A model generated the notes under the pieces. It saw only the letters and a list, made by a program, of their open reading frames with translations, did no database searches and had not been told where the DNA came from. Made by a program: the position numbers and the translations under genes. A stretch of DNA of 64,000 bases from NCBI RefSeq assembly GCF_001746835.1, contig NZ_CP016094.1, forward strand, positions 1,736,001 through 1,800,000, given 5' to 3'. How positions within the stretch are numbered: position 1 is the first letter of the stretch; every line of letters starts with the position of its first letter. This document shows, one piece after another, positions 1 through 9,836 of the stretch. Origin of the DNA: Lacunisphaera limnophila (lineage in GTDB: Bacteria > Verrucomicrobiota > Verrucomicrobiia > Opitutales > Opitutaceae).

Positions 1-29
1 GTGGGAGCGCGGGTCGATCGTCCCGCGCT
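1..29. repeat. GTGG-headed hairpin at the left edge
   Basis: AGCGCGGG and CCCGCGCT pair perfectly around eight bases, after a GTGGG head. Belongs to the dispersed hairpin group of the window; it may extend left of the window. Confidence 0.55.
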
Positions 30-82
30 TGGGAAGGGGGTGTAGCGCGGGCGGGAAGGCGGCGGGGCGGCGGAACGAGGGT

Positions 83-125
83 CCCCTGCGATTCGTCGTC
101 GCGGGAGCGCGGCTGGTCGCAGGGG
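83..125. repeat. Imperfect hairpin, 9-bp arms
   Basis: CCCCTGCGA and TCGCAGGGG, about 25 bases apart, upstream of the first gene. Confidence 0.45.
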
Positions 126-182
126 TCTGCCGGGCGGTCGCAAAACCAAAACTCCGGAGCGCCGGCTGCGTTATTTCCCGCA

Positions 183-887
183 ATGAAACGAATGCGCCTC
201 CCGGTATTCCTCCTCGGTTTGCTGTTGGCCGTCTCGCTCCGGGCGGGCTCGTTGGAGTCGGCGTACCAGGCGCGGGCGATGCTCGGGGCCGACGTATGGT
301 CGCGGGTGGTGCGGATTGAAAACGAGGCGTCAGGACGCGGCAGCCGGTATCCGGCGGAATTCCACGGCCTGGTCGTGGCGTTCGAGGGGATCCTCTGGCT
401 CTACACTGAGTACGACGGCACGCAGTCGATCTCCCGCTATGCCGGCCGGCTGGAGCAGGACCAGGCGGATCTCGGGCCGTTGCTGCAGGCGGTCGAGCCG
501 GGTTTGACGCGGTTCGAGGATGTGACGGCGCCGACCCCGTTCGCGATTCTAGGCCGGCCGCCGCCCTACGCGTGTTTTCCGGCGGCGGTGGCGCGTTGGC
601 AGCAGTTGCAGCGGGAGGCGAAGCCGCCGGCGCGCGCCCGGCTGCTCGCTATTTATCCCGAGGGTCATCGGCAGGGTCACATGGTGCTGGAATACTGGCG
701 CGAGGGGCGGCGTTATGTGTTCGACCCCGCCCGTCCCACAGTGGAACGGGAGCTTTCCCTGCGGCTGACGGAGGATCCGTTGAAGGTGGCGCGGGCGCTG
801 TTTGCGCCGCGCGACGGGAAGCGGCCGGTGCGGGCGATGCACCTCGATCTCGAGGGACCGGGGATCGATGGATCGGGGCAGGGTTGA
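183..887 (+). CDS. Exported protein with possible Cys-His-Asp (transglutaminase-like) triad
   Basis: A 234-residue protein that I cannot name. The start ATG is followed by a basic then hydrophobic stretch (residues 1-21), so it is probably secreted. Cys131 in YACFPAA, His166 in GHMVLEY and Asp181 in YVFDPARP fall in the order and rough spacing of the Cys-His-Asp triad of transglutaminase-like or papain-like folds, and the HMVLEY...YVFDP strand pair resembles the usual His/Asp strands. That reading is inference; a non-enzymatic member of the fold is equally possible. It stands alone, with a hairpin-rich 180 bases upstream and a convergent dehydrogenase downstream. Confidence 0.75.
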   Translation: MKRMRLPVFLLGLLLAVSLRAGSLESAYQARAMLGADVWSRVVRIENEASGRGSRYPAEFHGLVVAFEGILWLYTEYDGTQSISRYAGRLEQDQADLGPLLQAVEPGLTRFEDVTAPTPFAILGRPPPYACFPAAVARWQQLQREAKPPARARLLAIYPEGHRQGHMVLEYWREGRRYVFDPARPTVERELSLRLTEDPLKVARALFAPRDGKRPVRAMHLDLEGPGIDGSGQG

Positions 888-904
888 TCCGTTCCGGGCA
901 GCGC

Positions 905-1774
905 CTAGGCGCGCTCCGTGTAAAGCCGGAAGAGGGCCTGGGTGCCGGCATCTTCCCAGCCGCGGGCGGCGACCTGGTCGTAGAGTTTTTTGGCCTGCTT
1001 GGTGCCGGGGAGATCGAGCGACATCGCCTCGGCGGCCTCGAGGGCGAGGCGGAGATCCTTCAGGAAATGTTTCACGTAGAAACCGGGCGCGAAGTCGCCC
1101 TTGAGTGCGCGAGGGGCGAGCACGGTCATGCCGACGCTGCCCGCGGCGCCTCCGCCGATGCTCTCGAGGACACGCGCGGGATCGAGGCCGGCGGATTGCC
1201 CGAAGGCGAGGGCCTCGCACCAGGACATCATCACGGAGGCGATGCCGATCTGGTTGGCGAGTTTGCAGAGCTGGCCGCAGCCTGGGCCGCCGTGGTGGAC
1301 GATGATGCGGCCCATCAGGTCGAAAAACGGCCGGGCGTGGGCGAAGGCCGTCTCGTCGCCGCCAACCATGATCGAGAGACGGGCCTCGCGGGCGCCGACG
1401 TCACCGCCGGTCACCGGGGCATCGAGTGCGGCCAGGCCCTTGGTGGCGGCCGCCGCCGCGATGCGGCGGGCGAGGGCGGGGCTGGAGGTGGTCATGTCGA
1501 CGAGCACGGTGCCAGGTTTGGCCGCGGCGAGCACGCCGGTGGGATTGAAATAGGTTTCCTCCACATCCTGGGGGAAACCCACGATGGTGAAGACGAAGTC
1601 GGCCTTGGCCGCGGCGCTGCCGGGGGTGGCGTGCCAGTGGGCGCCGGCGTCGAGGAGCGGCTGGGCCTTGGCCGGGGTGCGGTTGTGGACGTGCAGGGTG
1701 TGTCCGGCCTTGAGCAGGTGTCCCGCCATGCTGCGGCCCATGACGCCCGTGCCGATGAATGCGATCGATGCCAT
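905..1774 (-). CDS. NAD(P)-dependent beta-hydroxyacid dehydrogenase (3-hydroxyisobutyrate dehydrogenase family)
   Basis: A 289-residue enzyme of the 3-hydroxyisobutyrate/tartronate semialdehyde reductase family, which interconverts short beta-hydroxy acids and semialdehydes with NAD(P). The Rossmann motif FIGTGVMG starts at residue 5, the substrate-loop region DAPVTGGDVGA is present, and the catalytic lysine lies in GQLCKLANQ. I chose the ATG before ASIAFIG because it places the nucleotide-binding loop at the N-terminus as in the family; the frame is open 26 codons further, but that part covers a hairpin repeat. The exact substrate cannot be read from the sequence; GLYR-type succinic semialdehyde/glyoxylate reductase is also possible. 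It converges on the exported protein gene. Confidence 0.88.
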   Translation of the reverse strand: MASIAFIGTGVMGRSMAGHLLKAGHTLHVHNRTPAKAQPLLDAGAHWHATPGSAAAKADFVFTIVGFPQDVEETYFNPTGVLAAAKPGTVLVDMTTSSPALARRIAAAAATKGLAALDAPVTGGDVGAREARLSIMVGGDETAFAHARPFFDLMGRIIVHHGGPGCGQLCKLANQIGIASVMMSWCEALAFGQSAGLDPARVLESIGGGAAGSVGMTVLAPRALKGDFAPGFYVKHFLKDLRLALEAAEAMSLDLPGTKQAKKLYDQVAARGWEDAGTQALFRLYTERA

Positions 1775-1820
1775 GGAGAGTGAAAGTGAGAGGGAGCGTG
1801 CAGGGGGCGAGACGAAAACC

Positions 1821-1852
1821 GTAGCCCAGACCGCGCGGAGCGCGGGCTCCAC
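1821..1852. repeat. GTAG/GTGG-headed palindrome upstream of the dehydrogenase
   Basis: The plus strand starts GTAGCCCAG and the minus strand GTGGAGCCC; inner stem CCGCG/CGCGG, outer AGCCC/GGGCT. It fills the space between the divergent dehydrogenase and AEC genes. Confidence 0.6.
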
Positions 1853-1913
1853 CTGTTTCGGTTCACCGTTTTCCGTCTAGACGGGTGGAGGCGGGGGGCG
1901 CATCGTCGGGGGC

Positions 1914-2849
1914 ATGTTGATTCTCAACACCCTGGCCCCGGTCTTCCTGCTGATCGCGGTCGGGGCGGGGTTGCAGCGGGGCGGCCTCGTGTCGGCGGGA
2001 TTTTTGAAGGAGGCGAACCGCGTCACCTATTGGCTGGGGTTGCCGGCGCTGTTGTTTTCTCAGCTGGCTGGATCCGTCCAGCAGGCGGTGGGCGGGGCGG
2101 CGCTCATGCTGACGGTCATGCTCGGCGCCACGGCCCTGGTGATTGTCGCGGGCTACGGCGTGGCCGGGCTGATGAAGGTGCCGGGGGCCGCAGCGGGGAC
2201 CTTTGTGCAAGGCGGGTTCCGGGGCAACCTGGCCTTTGTCGGGTTGCCCGTGCTGTTCTCGCTGCCCGATGCACCGCTGCCGGGTGGAATGTCAGCGCGG
2301 ACGGCCGCGGTGATCACCGTGGCGCCGATGATGGTCTTTTATAACATCGGCGGGGTGGTCGTGCTGTTGCTGAGCCAGCACCGTCTGGGCTGGGCGATGG
2401 TGAAACCTTTCCTGAAGCAGTTGGCCACGACGCCGCCGCTGCTGGCCACGCTGGCGGGCATCGGGTGGGCGGTAATGGGGTGGACGCTGCCGCCGGCGGT
2501 GGACAAGGCGCTCTTTGCGCTCGGCGAGATGGCGCTGCCTCTCGGACTTCTCGGGGTGGGCGGCGCGCTCGTGACCGTGAAGCTCGGCGCCGCGTGGCGG
2601 ACGCCGCTGGCTTCGGCGTTGGTGAAGACGGTTCTATCTCCCCTGCTCGGGTGGGCCGTGGGCCGCGGGCTGGGCCTCGGGGCGGTTGAGTTGAAAATGG
2701 TGCTGATCCTCATGGCCTGCCCGACGGCTATCATTTCCTACACGATGGCGCTCGAACTGAAAGGCGACGAGGCGCTGGCCAGCGGGGCGATCGCGCTGAG
2801 CGTGCTGGCATCGCTCGTATCGTTGGCGGTGATCGTGGGGTGGATGTGA
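1914..2849 (+). CDS. AEC family transporter (auxin efflux carrier fold)
   Basis: A 311-residue integral membrane protein with about ten hydrophobic segments and the AEC-family pattern: an N-terminal half (LILNTLAPVFLLIAVGAGL), a central loop, and a C-terminal half ending in SLVSLAVIVGWM. The GLPALLF and RGNLAFVGLPV segments are typical. Bacterial AEC proteins export or exchange organic acids such as malate, but the substrate here is unknown. A second AEC gene lies at 23445-24398, so the genome carries paralogues. It is divergent from the dehydrogenase, and the 139-base gap between them carries a palindromic repeat. Confidence 0.9.
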   Translation: MLILNTLAPVFLLIAVGAGLQRGGLVSAGFLKEANRVTYWLGLPALLFSQLAGSVQQAVGGAALMLTVMLGATALVIVAGYGVAGLMKVPGAAAGTFVQGGFRGNLAFVGLPVLFSLPDAPLPGGMSARTAAVITVAPMMVFYNIGGVVVLLLSQHRLGWAMVKPFLKQLATTPPLLATLAGIGWAVMGWTLPPAVDKALFALGEMALPLGLLGVGGALVTVKLGAAWRTPLASALVKTVLSPLLGWAVGRGLGLGAVELKMVLILMACPTAIISYTMALELKGDEALASGAIALSVLASLVSLAVIVGWM

Positions 2850-2883
2850 GGCGACGGGGCGAGGGCGCCCCGGGTCCAGCCGG

Positions 2884-2967
2884 TTGTAGGGCGGGGTCGC
2901 CGAGTACCGCCTTGAACCTGTTAACTCAACCGCACCAAGGCGGGGTTCGGCGACCCCGCCCTACAAC
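2884..2967. repeat. REPIN-like pair of GTAGGG hairpins (copy A1)
   Basis: TTGTAGGGCGGGGTCGCCG at the left is the reverse complement of the right end; each half is itself a hairpin (GGCGGGGT...ACCCCGCC, left one damaged). It lies between the AEC gene and the LysM protein gene and directly abuts the latter's stop codon region. Confidence 0.85.
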
Positions 2968-2977
2968 AAGGCGGGCG

Positions 2978-5900
2978 TTACGGGATGCGCAGCTCGGTGC
3001 CGATGCGGAGGACGCCGTTGGGGCCGAGCTTGTCGGCGTTGGCGGTGTAGATTTCCTGCCAGCGGGTGGCCGAGCCGTAGTAGCGCTGGCTGATGCGCGA
3101 GAGGGAATCGCCGCTGGCCACCACATGGATCCGCGCGCCCGGGGGTTGGACCGGGGCGGCGGGGGCAGTGACAGGGGAGGCCGGGGCCGGGCCACCGGCG
3201 TTGCGGGACAACATCGTCTTCAGTTGGTAGTTTTCCTGGGCCAGGACGGCGTTGGCGCCTTGGAGCTGCTGGGCGAGGGTGCGGAGGCCGGCGGCCTCGG
3301 TGCTGGATTGGCCGGTGGAGCGCTGCAGGGCGGCGAGGGACTCGCTGAGGCGGGCGACCTCGGCCTGGGCGTTGACCGCGGTGGTTTCCACCTGCGCGAG
3401 CCGGGCGGCGAGGGCATTGCGCTCGCCAGCGAGGGTGGTGGCGCTGTTGGCGGCCTCGTTCTGGTTGGCGGCGGCGGTGCGCAACTGCTCGATTTCCGAG
3501 GTGAGGGACGTCACCTGACGGGCGAGGGAGTCCTTCTCGGCGGCGATCGCCGCCGCGGATTCGCTGGCGCGATTCTGCAGGGCGTCGCGCTCCTTCTCGA
3601 GGAGTGAGTAGCCACGGAGAGCGGTGGCGAGCTTGTCCTCGGTATCCGCGAGGCGCTGCGCGAGGGCCTCGTCCGGAGCGGCGGCCGGCGCCGGCGCGGT
3701 GGTAATCTGGGCCTGGGCGGCAATCAATTGGGATTCCAGCTCAGCGACCCGGCCGGAGAGATCGGGATAAGCGGGGGTCGAGGCGGCCACGGGGCGGGCC
3801 AAACGGGCTTCGAGTTCGGCGACACGATCGGAGAGGTCGGGGTACGCGGGGGTGCGGCGCGCGTTGCGGGCGGCGGCCAGTTCGGCTTCCAAGCTGGCGA
3901 CGCGGTCCGATAGATCGGGATAGGCCGGGGCGGCGGGCCGGGCGGCTTGCAGGCGCTCGACATCGGCCTCGAGCTGGCCGATCCGGAGGGTGCGTTCGGA
4001 ATCTGTGTTGGTGCGGGCGAGCAGGGTGGCCTGCAGCGCCTGCAGATTGGTCGCGGCCTCGTCCGCGACCTGCGTGAGCCGGGCGATTTCCGCGCGGGCG
4101 GTCTCGGCGCCGGTGGTGGTTTCCGCGAGTTGGGTCTCGAGTTCCTTCACGCGCGCGGTGGCGGCGGTGGTGTCGCGCATCTGGCGGCCCGCATCGGCGA
4201 GGAGTTTCTGCATGCGCTCGCGATCGGCGCGGAGCTGGGCCACTTCGCCGGCCAGATCGCTCACGCGGGTCGAGAGCTCGTCGCGTTCGCGGCGGAGCTG
4301 GGCGTCGTCGGACTTGGCCGGGGCGGGGACTTCGGCGAGCTGGCGTTCGAGCGCTGCTTGCGCATTTTCGGCGGCGACCAGCTGGCGGGCGGAACCGGCC
4401 AGGGCGGATTCGAGCTCGGTGACACGGGCGGAGAGGTCGGGATAGGCCGGGGCCGACGGCGTGTTGGCGGCCTGCGCGAGTTGTGTCTCCAACTCCGTCA
4501 CGCGGCCCGAGAGATCGGGATAAGCGGGGGCGACGGGTTGGCGGGCGGCCGCCAGGGCGGATTCCAACTCGGCGATGCGATTGGTAAGCGCGAGCTTGGC
4601 CGCGGCTTCGTCGGCCTGGGCCTGGGCCAGCGTGGCCGATGCTTGCTGCGCACGATCAGCGGCGCTGGTGGCGGCCGCGAGCTGGGATTCCAGTTCGCTG
4701 ATGCGACCCGACAGATCAGGATAGGCGGGGGCGACGGGCTGGCGGGCGGCGGCGAGCTGCGTTTCGAGCTCGGTGACGCGGCCCGAGAGATCGGGGTAGG
4801 CCGGGGCCGCCGATTGGGCCGCGGCCAAGGCGGTCTCGGCCTGTTGCTGGGCGGCGAGCGCGGCGTCGCGGGCGCGGCTGGCGTCCAACGCCGTGGCGAC
4901 GAGGCCGGCTTTTTCCTGCGCGAGCTTGTCAACCGTGGTTGCGAGCTCGGCCTTGGCCGTGCTTTCGGCGCTCAGGCCGGACTGTGCGGCGGCGAGTTGC
5001 TTTTCCAGGGTGGACACCTGGCCGGAGAGGTCGGGGTAAGCCGGGGCGGCGGACCGGGCGGCGGACAATTGGGATTCCAGCTGGGCCACGCGTTCCGACA
5101 AGTCAGGATAGGCGGGGGCCACGGGCTGGCGGGCGGCGGTGAGATCGGTTTCGAGCTGGGCGACACGGTCGCGCAAGTCGGGGAAACCGGGGAGGGCGGG
5201 TTTCGCCGCGAGCTGATCCTTGAGGGTGGCGACCTGGGTGCGAAGTTGGGCGGCCTCGTTGCCGGCGGTCTCGGCCTGCCGGCGGAGGGAAGCCTTGTCG
5301 GATTCGAGCAGTTTGACGCTGGACTGGAGGGTGGTGCGCTCGCGGAGGGCGGCGGTGGTCGTGCCCTTGTAGTCCTCGAACTGCCGGGCGAGCGTGTCGC
5401 GGGATTTCTCGGCCTCGGCGCGGGCCTCGGTGAGCGTGGTGGTCTCGCGCTGGCGGAGGGCGGCCTCGGCGGTGAGGGCGGCGACGCGGGCGTCGAGTTC
5501 GCGGAGGCGGGGGGTGGCGTTTTCCGCGGCTTCCTGGGCGCGCGTGAGAGCGAGGGTCTGGGCGCGGGCGTTCTCGCGGCTGGCGGTGAGTTCCTGTTCC
5601 AGGGTGGCAACGCGGCCGGAGAGGTCGGGGTAGGCCGGAGTGGCGTTGCGGGCGGCGGTCAGCTGGCCCTCGAGCTCGGTGACGCGACCGGAGAGATCGG
5701 GATAGGCGGGCGCGACGGGTTGGCGGGCGGCGGTGAGATCGGACTCGAGCTGGGCCACGCGGTCGCGGAGATCAGGATAGGCCGGAGCCTTGGGCTGGTT
5801 GGCGGCGGCAAGGGCGGATTCGAGCTCGGCGACCTTGCCGGAAAGATCGGGGCGCGCGCTGAGCTTGTCGTTGGCCTGGGCGAGGGCGGCCTTGGTGGCG

Positions 5901-8182
5901 TCGAGTTCGCGGGCGAAAGTGCGTTGGGCGGCCTCGCTGCTCTGTGTCTGGCTCGCGAGCTGGGATTCCAGTTCGCGCACGCGGACGGTGAAGTCGGGGT
6001 AGGCCGGGGCGGCGTTGCGGGCGGCAGTCAGCTGGGTTTCGAGCTCCGTGACGCGACCGGACAGGTCGGGGTAGGAGGGGGCCTTGGGTTGGCGGGCGGC
6101 GGTGAGATCGGACTCGAGCTGGGCGACGCGATTGCGGAGATCAGGATACGCCGGGGCCTTGGGCTGGTTGGCGGCGGCGAGGGCGGATTCCAGCTCGGCG
6201 ACCTTGCCGGAAAGATCGGGACGCGCGTTGAGCTTGTCGTTGGCTTGGGCGAGAGACGTCTTGGTGGCGTCGAGTTCACGGGCGAGGGTGCGCTGGGCGG
6301 CCTCGCTGCTCTGCGACTGGCCGGCGAGCTGGGATTCCAGGTCGCGCACCCGACCGGACAGGTCGGGGTAGGCCGGAGCGGCGTTGCGCGCGGCGGAGAG
6401 GGCGGATTCGAGGTCGGCAACCTTGCCGGAGAGGTCGGGGTAGGCCGGGGCGGCGGCCGCGGCCTGGGTCAGGGCCGCGATGCGGGCGTCCGCGCGGGTC
6501 TGGGCGGCGGTAGCCGCGGCAAGGTCGGAGGTGCGGGCGGTGAGTTCCTGTTCCAGCGTGGCGACGCGCGGGCGCAGATCCGCATAGGTGGGTTTGGCGG
6601 CGAGATCCTTTTCCAAGGCGGCGACGCGGTCGCGCAGGTCGGGATAGGCGGGTTTGGCGGCCACGCGGGCCTCAAGTTCCGTCACGCGGGCGCGGAGATC
6701 GGGGTAGGCGGGGGCGACGGGCTGGCGGGCGCGGGAGAGTTCCTGTTCCAGGGTGGCGACGCGGCCGGAGAGATCGGGGTAGGCCGGGGCGGCGTTGCGG
6801 GCGGCGGTCAGCTGGCTCTCGAGCTCGGTGACGCGACCGGACAGATCGGGATAAGCGGGGGCCTTGGGTTGGCGGGCGGCAGTGAGATCGGACTCGAGCT
6901 GGGCGACGCGGTCGCGCAGATCTGGATAAGCCGGGGCGGCGGAGCGGGCGACCAGCTGGGCCTCGAGTGCGGCGAGCCGGGTCTGGGCGGCGGTGAGATC
7001 GCGCAGGTGGGTGGCGCGGGCCTGCTCGGCGGCACGCAGGGAGGACTCCAGCGTGGCGCGTTGGTCGGTGACCTGGTTGAGGGTGGATTCAACCTGCCGG
7101 CCGAAGCCCTGGGCGGCGACGAGTTCCTGTTCCAGGGTGGTGACGCGGTCGCGCAGGTCGGGGTAGGCGGGGCCGGCGGGCTGGCGGGCGACGGCCTCAC
7201 GAGCGGAGCGCAGCTGCGCCTCGAGGGTGGCTTTCTCGTCGTTGACGCGGTTGAGGGTGGCCTCGACCTGTTCGCCGAAGGCGCGGGCGGCCGTGAGTTC
7301 GGCGGCGGCGGCCTGGGTCGCGCGGGCTTTTTCCTCATTCACGCGGTTGAGCGTTTCCTCGACCTGGCGACCGAAGGTACGGGCGGATTCGAGTTCAGCC
7401 TGCACTGCCTGCAATTCGCGGTTTTTCTGGTCGAGGGCGGCGGCATCGGCGGCGGGGCGGGGGGCGTTCTCGAGGGTGGTCACGGCCAGGCGGGCGGTGT
7501 CGAGGGCGGCGGTGAGCTCGGCGACGCGCGCTTCCGTGGTACGGATCTGCGTCTGCAGGGTGCGGCTCGCCTCGGTGGCGGCCCGGGCGGCGTTTTCCTG
7601 CTCAGTGGAAAGGCGGAGGAGGCGGTCGCGCTCGGCGCGGAGATCCGCCATGTCGCCGGCGATCGAGTTGAGCCGGGAGGCGAGCGCATCGCGCTCGGCC
7701 TGGAGCCGGGTCAGCTCGCGGTCGTCACGGTCGGTCGCGGCGGGGCTGGTGGGGGCGGCGGGCTCGGACGGCGTGGGCGCGGGCGCGCGCGCGGGGAGTT
7801 CTTCCGCAGCGGTCGCGGCGGGCACGGTCGCGGCCGGGCGGGCCGGGGTAGCGGGACGAACCCCGAAAGCAGTGCGGCGCTCGGCGAGGCGAGCCTGGGC
7901 GGCGGCGAGGGAGTCGCGATCGAGGGCCGCGGACAGGTTGTCGAGCGCGCGACCGCGGGCGCCGTTGTCGCGGGCGAGGGAGAGCCACACGTAGGCCTCG
8001 ATGGGATCGCGGGCGATGCCGCGGCCCTCGGCGTAGGCCAGGCCGAGGTTATATTGGGCGATACCGTTGCCGCGCTGGGCCTTGGCGCGCAGGGAGGCGA
8101 CTTCGCCGCTCTCCTGGGTGAACGCAAACGGGGTGGCGAGCACAACAGCCAGCAGCAGGGCCGGCAGACGGAAAGTTTTCAT
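2978..8182 (-). CDS. Giant exported coiled-coil protein: Sel1-like N-terminus, about 27 PAYPDL repeats, C-terminal LysM
   Basis: A 1734-residue protein. Residues 1-22 form a signal peptide (MKTFRLPALLL...). Residues 30-66 match a Sel1/TPR-like repeat (AQYNLGLAYAEGRGIA). Residues 130-335 are Ala/Glu/Arg-rich coiled coil. From about 335 to 1485 runs a family of roughly 27 units built on PAYPDLSGRVTELESQL, about 24 residues each, singly or separated by plain coiled coil; variants include PTYADL and RPDLSGKV. The last 50 residues are a LysM domain (HVVASGDSLSRISQRYYG...), which binds peptidoglycan. A long rod anchored to the cell wall at its C-terminus is the natural reading; its job is unknown. 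A GTG three codons upstream could also start it. Long open frames on the opposite strand are compositional shadows. Confidence 0.85.
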   Translation of the reverse strand: MKTFRLPALLLAVVLATPFAFTQESGEVASLRAKAQRGNGIAQYNLGLAYAEGRGIARDPIEAYVWLSLARDNGARGRALDNLSAALDRDSLAAAQARLAERRTAFGVRPATPARPAATVPAATAAEELPARAPAPTPSEPAAPTSPAATDRDDRELTRLQAERDALASRLNSIAGDMADLRAERDRLLRLSTEQENAARAATEASRTLQTQIRTTEARVAELTAALDTARLAVTTLENAPRPAADAAALDQKNRELQAVQAELESARTFGRQVEETLNRVNEEKARATQAAAAELTAARAFGEQVEATLNRVNDEKATLEAQLRSAREAVARQPAGPAYPDLRDRVTTLEQELVAAQGFGRQVESTLNQVTDQRATLESSLRAAEQARATHLRDLTAAQTRLAALEAQLVARSAAPAYPDLRDRVAQLESDLTAARQPKAPAYPDLSGRVTELESQLTAARNAAPAYPDLSGRVATLEQELSRARQPVAPAYPDLRARVTELEARVAAKPAYPDLRDRVAALEKDLAAKPTYADLRPRVATLEQELTARTSDLAAATAAQTRADARIAALTQAAAAAPAYPDLSGKVADLESALSAARNAAPAYPDLSGRVRDLESQLAGQSQSSEAAQRTLARELDATKTSLAQANDKLNARPDLSGKVAELESALAAANQPKAPAYPDLRNRVAQLESDLTAARQPKAPSYPDLSGRVTELETQLTAARNAAPAYPDFTVRVRELESQLASQTQSSEAAQRTFARELDATKAALAQANDKLSARPDLSGKVAELESALAAANQPKAPAYPDLRDRVAQLESDLTAARQPVAPAYPDLSGRVTELEGQLTAARNATPAYPDLSGRVATLEQELTASRENARAQTLALTRAQEAAENATPRLRELDARVAALTAEAALRQRETTTLTEARAEAEKSRDTLARQFEDYKGTTTAALRERTTLQSSVKLLESDKASLRRQAETAGNEAAQLRTQVATLKDQLAAKPALPGFPDLRDRVAQLETDLTAARQPVAPAYPDLSERVAQLESQLSAARSAAPAYPDLSGQVSTLEKQLAAAQSGLSAESTAKAELATTVDKLAQEKAGLVATALDASRARDAALAAQQQAETALAAAQSAAPAYPDLSGRVTELETQLAAARQPVAPAYPDLSGRISELESQLAAATSAADRAQQASATLAQAQADEAAAKLALTNRIAELESALAAARQPVAPAYPDLSGRVTELETQLAQAANTPSAPAYPDLSARVTELESALAGSARQLVAAENAQAALERQLAEVPAPAKSDDAQLRRERDELSTRVSDLAGEVAQLRADRERMQKLLADAGRQMRDTTAATARVKELETQLAETTTGAETARAEIARLTQVADEAATNLQALQATLLARTNTDSERTLRIGQLEADVERLQAARPAAPAYPDLSDRVASLEAELAAARNARRTPAYPDLSDRVAELEARLARPVAASTPAYPDLSGRVAELESQLIAAQAQITTAPAPAAAPDEALAQRLADTEDKLATALRGYSLLEKERDALQNRASESAAAIAAEKDSLARQVTSLTSEIEQLRTAAANQNEAANSATTLAGERNALAARLAQVETTAVNAQAEVARLSESLAALQRSTGQSSTEAAGLRTLAQQLQGANAVLAQENYQLKTMLSRNAGGPAPASPVTAPAAPVQPPGARIHVVASGDSLSRISQRYYGSATRWQEIYTANADKLGPNGVLRIGTELRIP

Positions 8183-8294
8183 ACGGCGCACAACGGATTG
8201 GGAGGTCGGGCAGGATTGCCGGACCGGGGCCGGGCTGCAAGCCCCGCGGTGGGCGGCCTGTAAAAAAATTCGTGATAAACCCGGGCGGGTCTTT

Positions 8295-9776
8295 TCAGGC
8301 CCGCGCGCGGACGATGGCGGCCTGCCACTGGGCTTGGAGCCGGCGGACTTGTCGGGCCGGAGCCTGCGGGCGGAAGGTGCGCCCGGCGGTCCAGAGGCGG
8401 GCGATCTCGGCGCGGTTTTTCCAGAAGCCGGTGGCGAGGCCGGCGAGGTAGGCGGCGCCGAGCGCGGTGGTCTCGATCGTGCGCGGACGGATGACGGGCA
8501 CGCGGAGGAGATCGGACTGGAACTGCATGAGGGCGGGATTGACGGTCGCCCCGCCGTCGACGCGGAGCTCGCGCAGCGGGTGGCCGCAGTCGGCCTGCAT
8601 GGCGCCGAGCAGGTCGGCGCTTTGGTAGGCGATGCTTTCCACGGCGGCGCGGGCGAGGTGGCCGGCGGTGCTGCCGCGGGTGAGGCCGGTGATCAGGCCG
8701 CGGGCGCCGGCGTCCCAGTGCGGGGCGCCGAGCCCGGCGAAGGCGGGGACGAGGTAGACGCCGCCGTTGTCGGGGACGGTGGCGGCCAGGCGCTCGATGT
8801 CGGCGGACTGCGCGATGAGGCCGAGGCCGTCGCGGAGCCACTGGACGACGGCGCCGCCGATGAACACGGAGCCCTCGAGGGCGTACTCGGTTTGGCCGCC
8901 GATGCGCCAGGCGATCGTGGTGAGCAGGTTGTTTTTCGAGGCGACGGGTTTCGACCCGGTGTGGAGGAGCAGGAAGCAGCCGGTGCCGTAGGTGTTCTTG
9001 GCCATGCCCGGTTGCCAGCAGGCTTGGCCGAAGAGGGCGGCCTGTTGGTCGCCGGCGATCCCCGTGATCGGCACGCCGCGGAGGGCCGGCACGGTGGAGA
9101 CCTCGCCGAAGAAACCGCTGCTGTCGCGGACCTCGGGGAGGACCTCGGGCGGGATGCGGAGGAGGCGGAGGAGTTCGGGGTCCCAGGCGGCGGTGCGGAG
9201 GTTGAGCAGGAGAGTGCGGGAGGCGTTGGAGACGTCGGTGGCGTGAACGCGGCCGCCCGTGAGTTGCCAAAGTAGCCAGGTGTCGACGGTGCCGAAGGCG
9301 AGTTCGCCGCGTTCCGCGCGCCGGCGGGCACCGGGTACGTGGTCGAGGAGCCAGGCGAGCTTGGTGCCGGAGAAATAGGGATCGAGGAGCAGGCCGGTTT
9401 TGCGGCGGAAGAGCGGCTCGAGGCCGGCGCGCTTCAGTTTCGCGCACGCGGCCGCGGTGCGGCGGTCCTGCCAGACAAGCGCGCGGTGGAGCGGCCGGCC
9501 GGTGCGGCGGTCCCAGAGGAGGGTGGTTTCGCGCTGGTTGGTGAGACCGATCGCGGCGATGTCGCGCGCGGTGAGGTTCGCCTCGGCGAGGGCGGCGAGG
9601 GCGGTGCGGCGCGTGGAGGTCCAGAGATCGCGCGGGTCATGCTCGACCCAGCCGGGCGACGGAAAGTGCTGGGGAAATTCCTGCTGTGCGGAGCCGCGCG
9701 CGCGACCGCGGCGGTCGAAGACAATGGCGCGCGACGAGGTCGTGCCTTGGTCGAGGGCGAGGACGCAGCGGGGCAT
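8295..9776 (-). CDS. glpK: Glycerol kinase
   Basis: A 493-residue FGGY-family kinase that phosphorylates glycerol to glycerol 3-phosphate using ATP in the cytoplasm. The N-terminus [16 protein letters not shown] is the ATP-phosphate binding loop, GWVEHDP and GLTNQRETT are glycerol kinase signatures, and TYGTGCFLL and the C-terminal [19 protein letters not shown] are the second FGGY region. Length is normal for the family. No glpF or glpD lies next to it, so the operon usual in proteobacteria is absent. The 3' end is followed on the coding strand by a small GC hairpin and a T-run near 8263-8285 that may act as a weak terminator. Confidence 0.95.
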   Translation of the reverse strand: MPRCVLALDQGTTSSRAIVFDRRGRARGSAQQEFPQHFPSPGWVEHDPRDLWTSTRRTALAALAEANLTARDIAAIGLTNQRETTLLWDRRTGRPLHRALVWQDRRTAAACAKLKRAGLEPLFRRKTGLLLDPYFSGTKLAWLLDHVPGARRRAERGELAFGTVDTWLLWQLTGGRVHATDVSNASRTLLLNLRTAAWDPELLRLLRIPPEVLPEVRDSSGFFGEVSTVPALRGVPITGIAGDQQAALFGQACWQPGMAKNTYGTGCFLLLHTGSKPVASKNNLLTTIAWRIGGQTEYALEGSVFIGGAVVQWLRDGLGLIAQSADIERLAATVPDNGGVYLVPAFAGLGAPHWDAGARGLITGLTRGSTAGHLARAAVESIAYQSADLLGAMQADCGHPLRELRVDGGATVNPALMQFQSDLLRVPVIRPRTIETTALGAAYLAGLATGFWKNRAEIARLWTAGRTFRPQAPARQVRRLQAQWQAAIVRARA

Positions 9777-9836
9777 GGGGTGGGGAAGAAGAGACCTGAG
9801 ACTTGAAACCTGAGACCGGAGGAAGGGCGAGCGGGG

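Noticed and set aside
3700-7200. Regular repeats suggesting a CRISPR array
   Set aside because: The units are translated in one frame, vary like protein repeats, and have no unique spacers; no cas genes are present.
3947-8263. An open frame of about 1438 codons on the plus strand opposite the PAYPDL protein
   Set aside because: It is Gly/Glu-rich, mirrors the repeats of the minus-strand gene, has no domain or signal peptide, and follows from the GC-rich third-position bias. The minus frame has a signal peptide and a LysM domain.
9788-9822. Simple direct repeat of GAGACCTGAGACTTGAAACC type before glpK
   Set aside because: Real but short and low in complexity; no hairpin and no link to the GTRG elements, so I treat it as a microsatellite-like tract.
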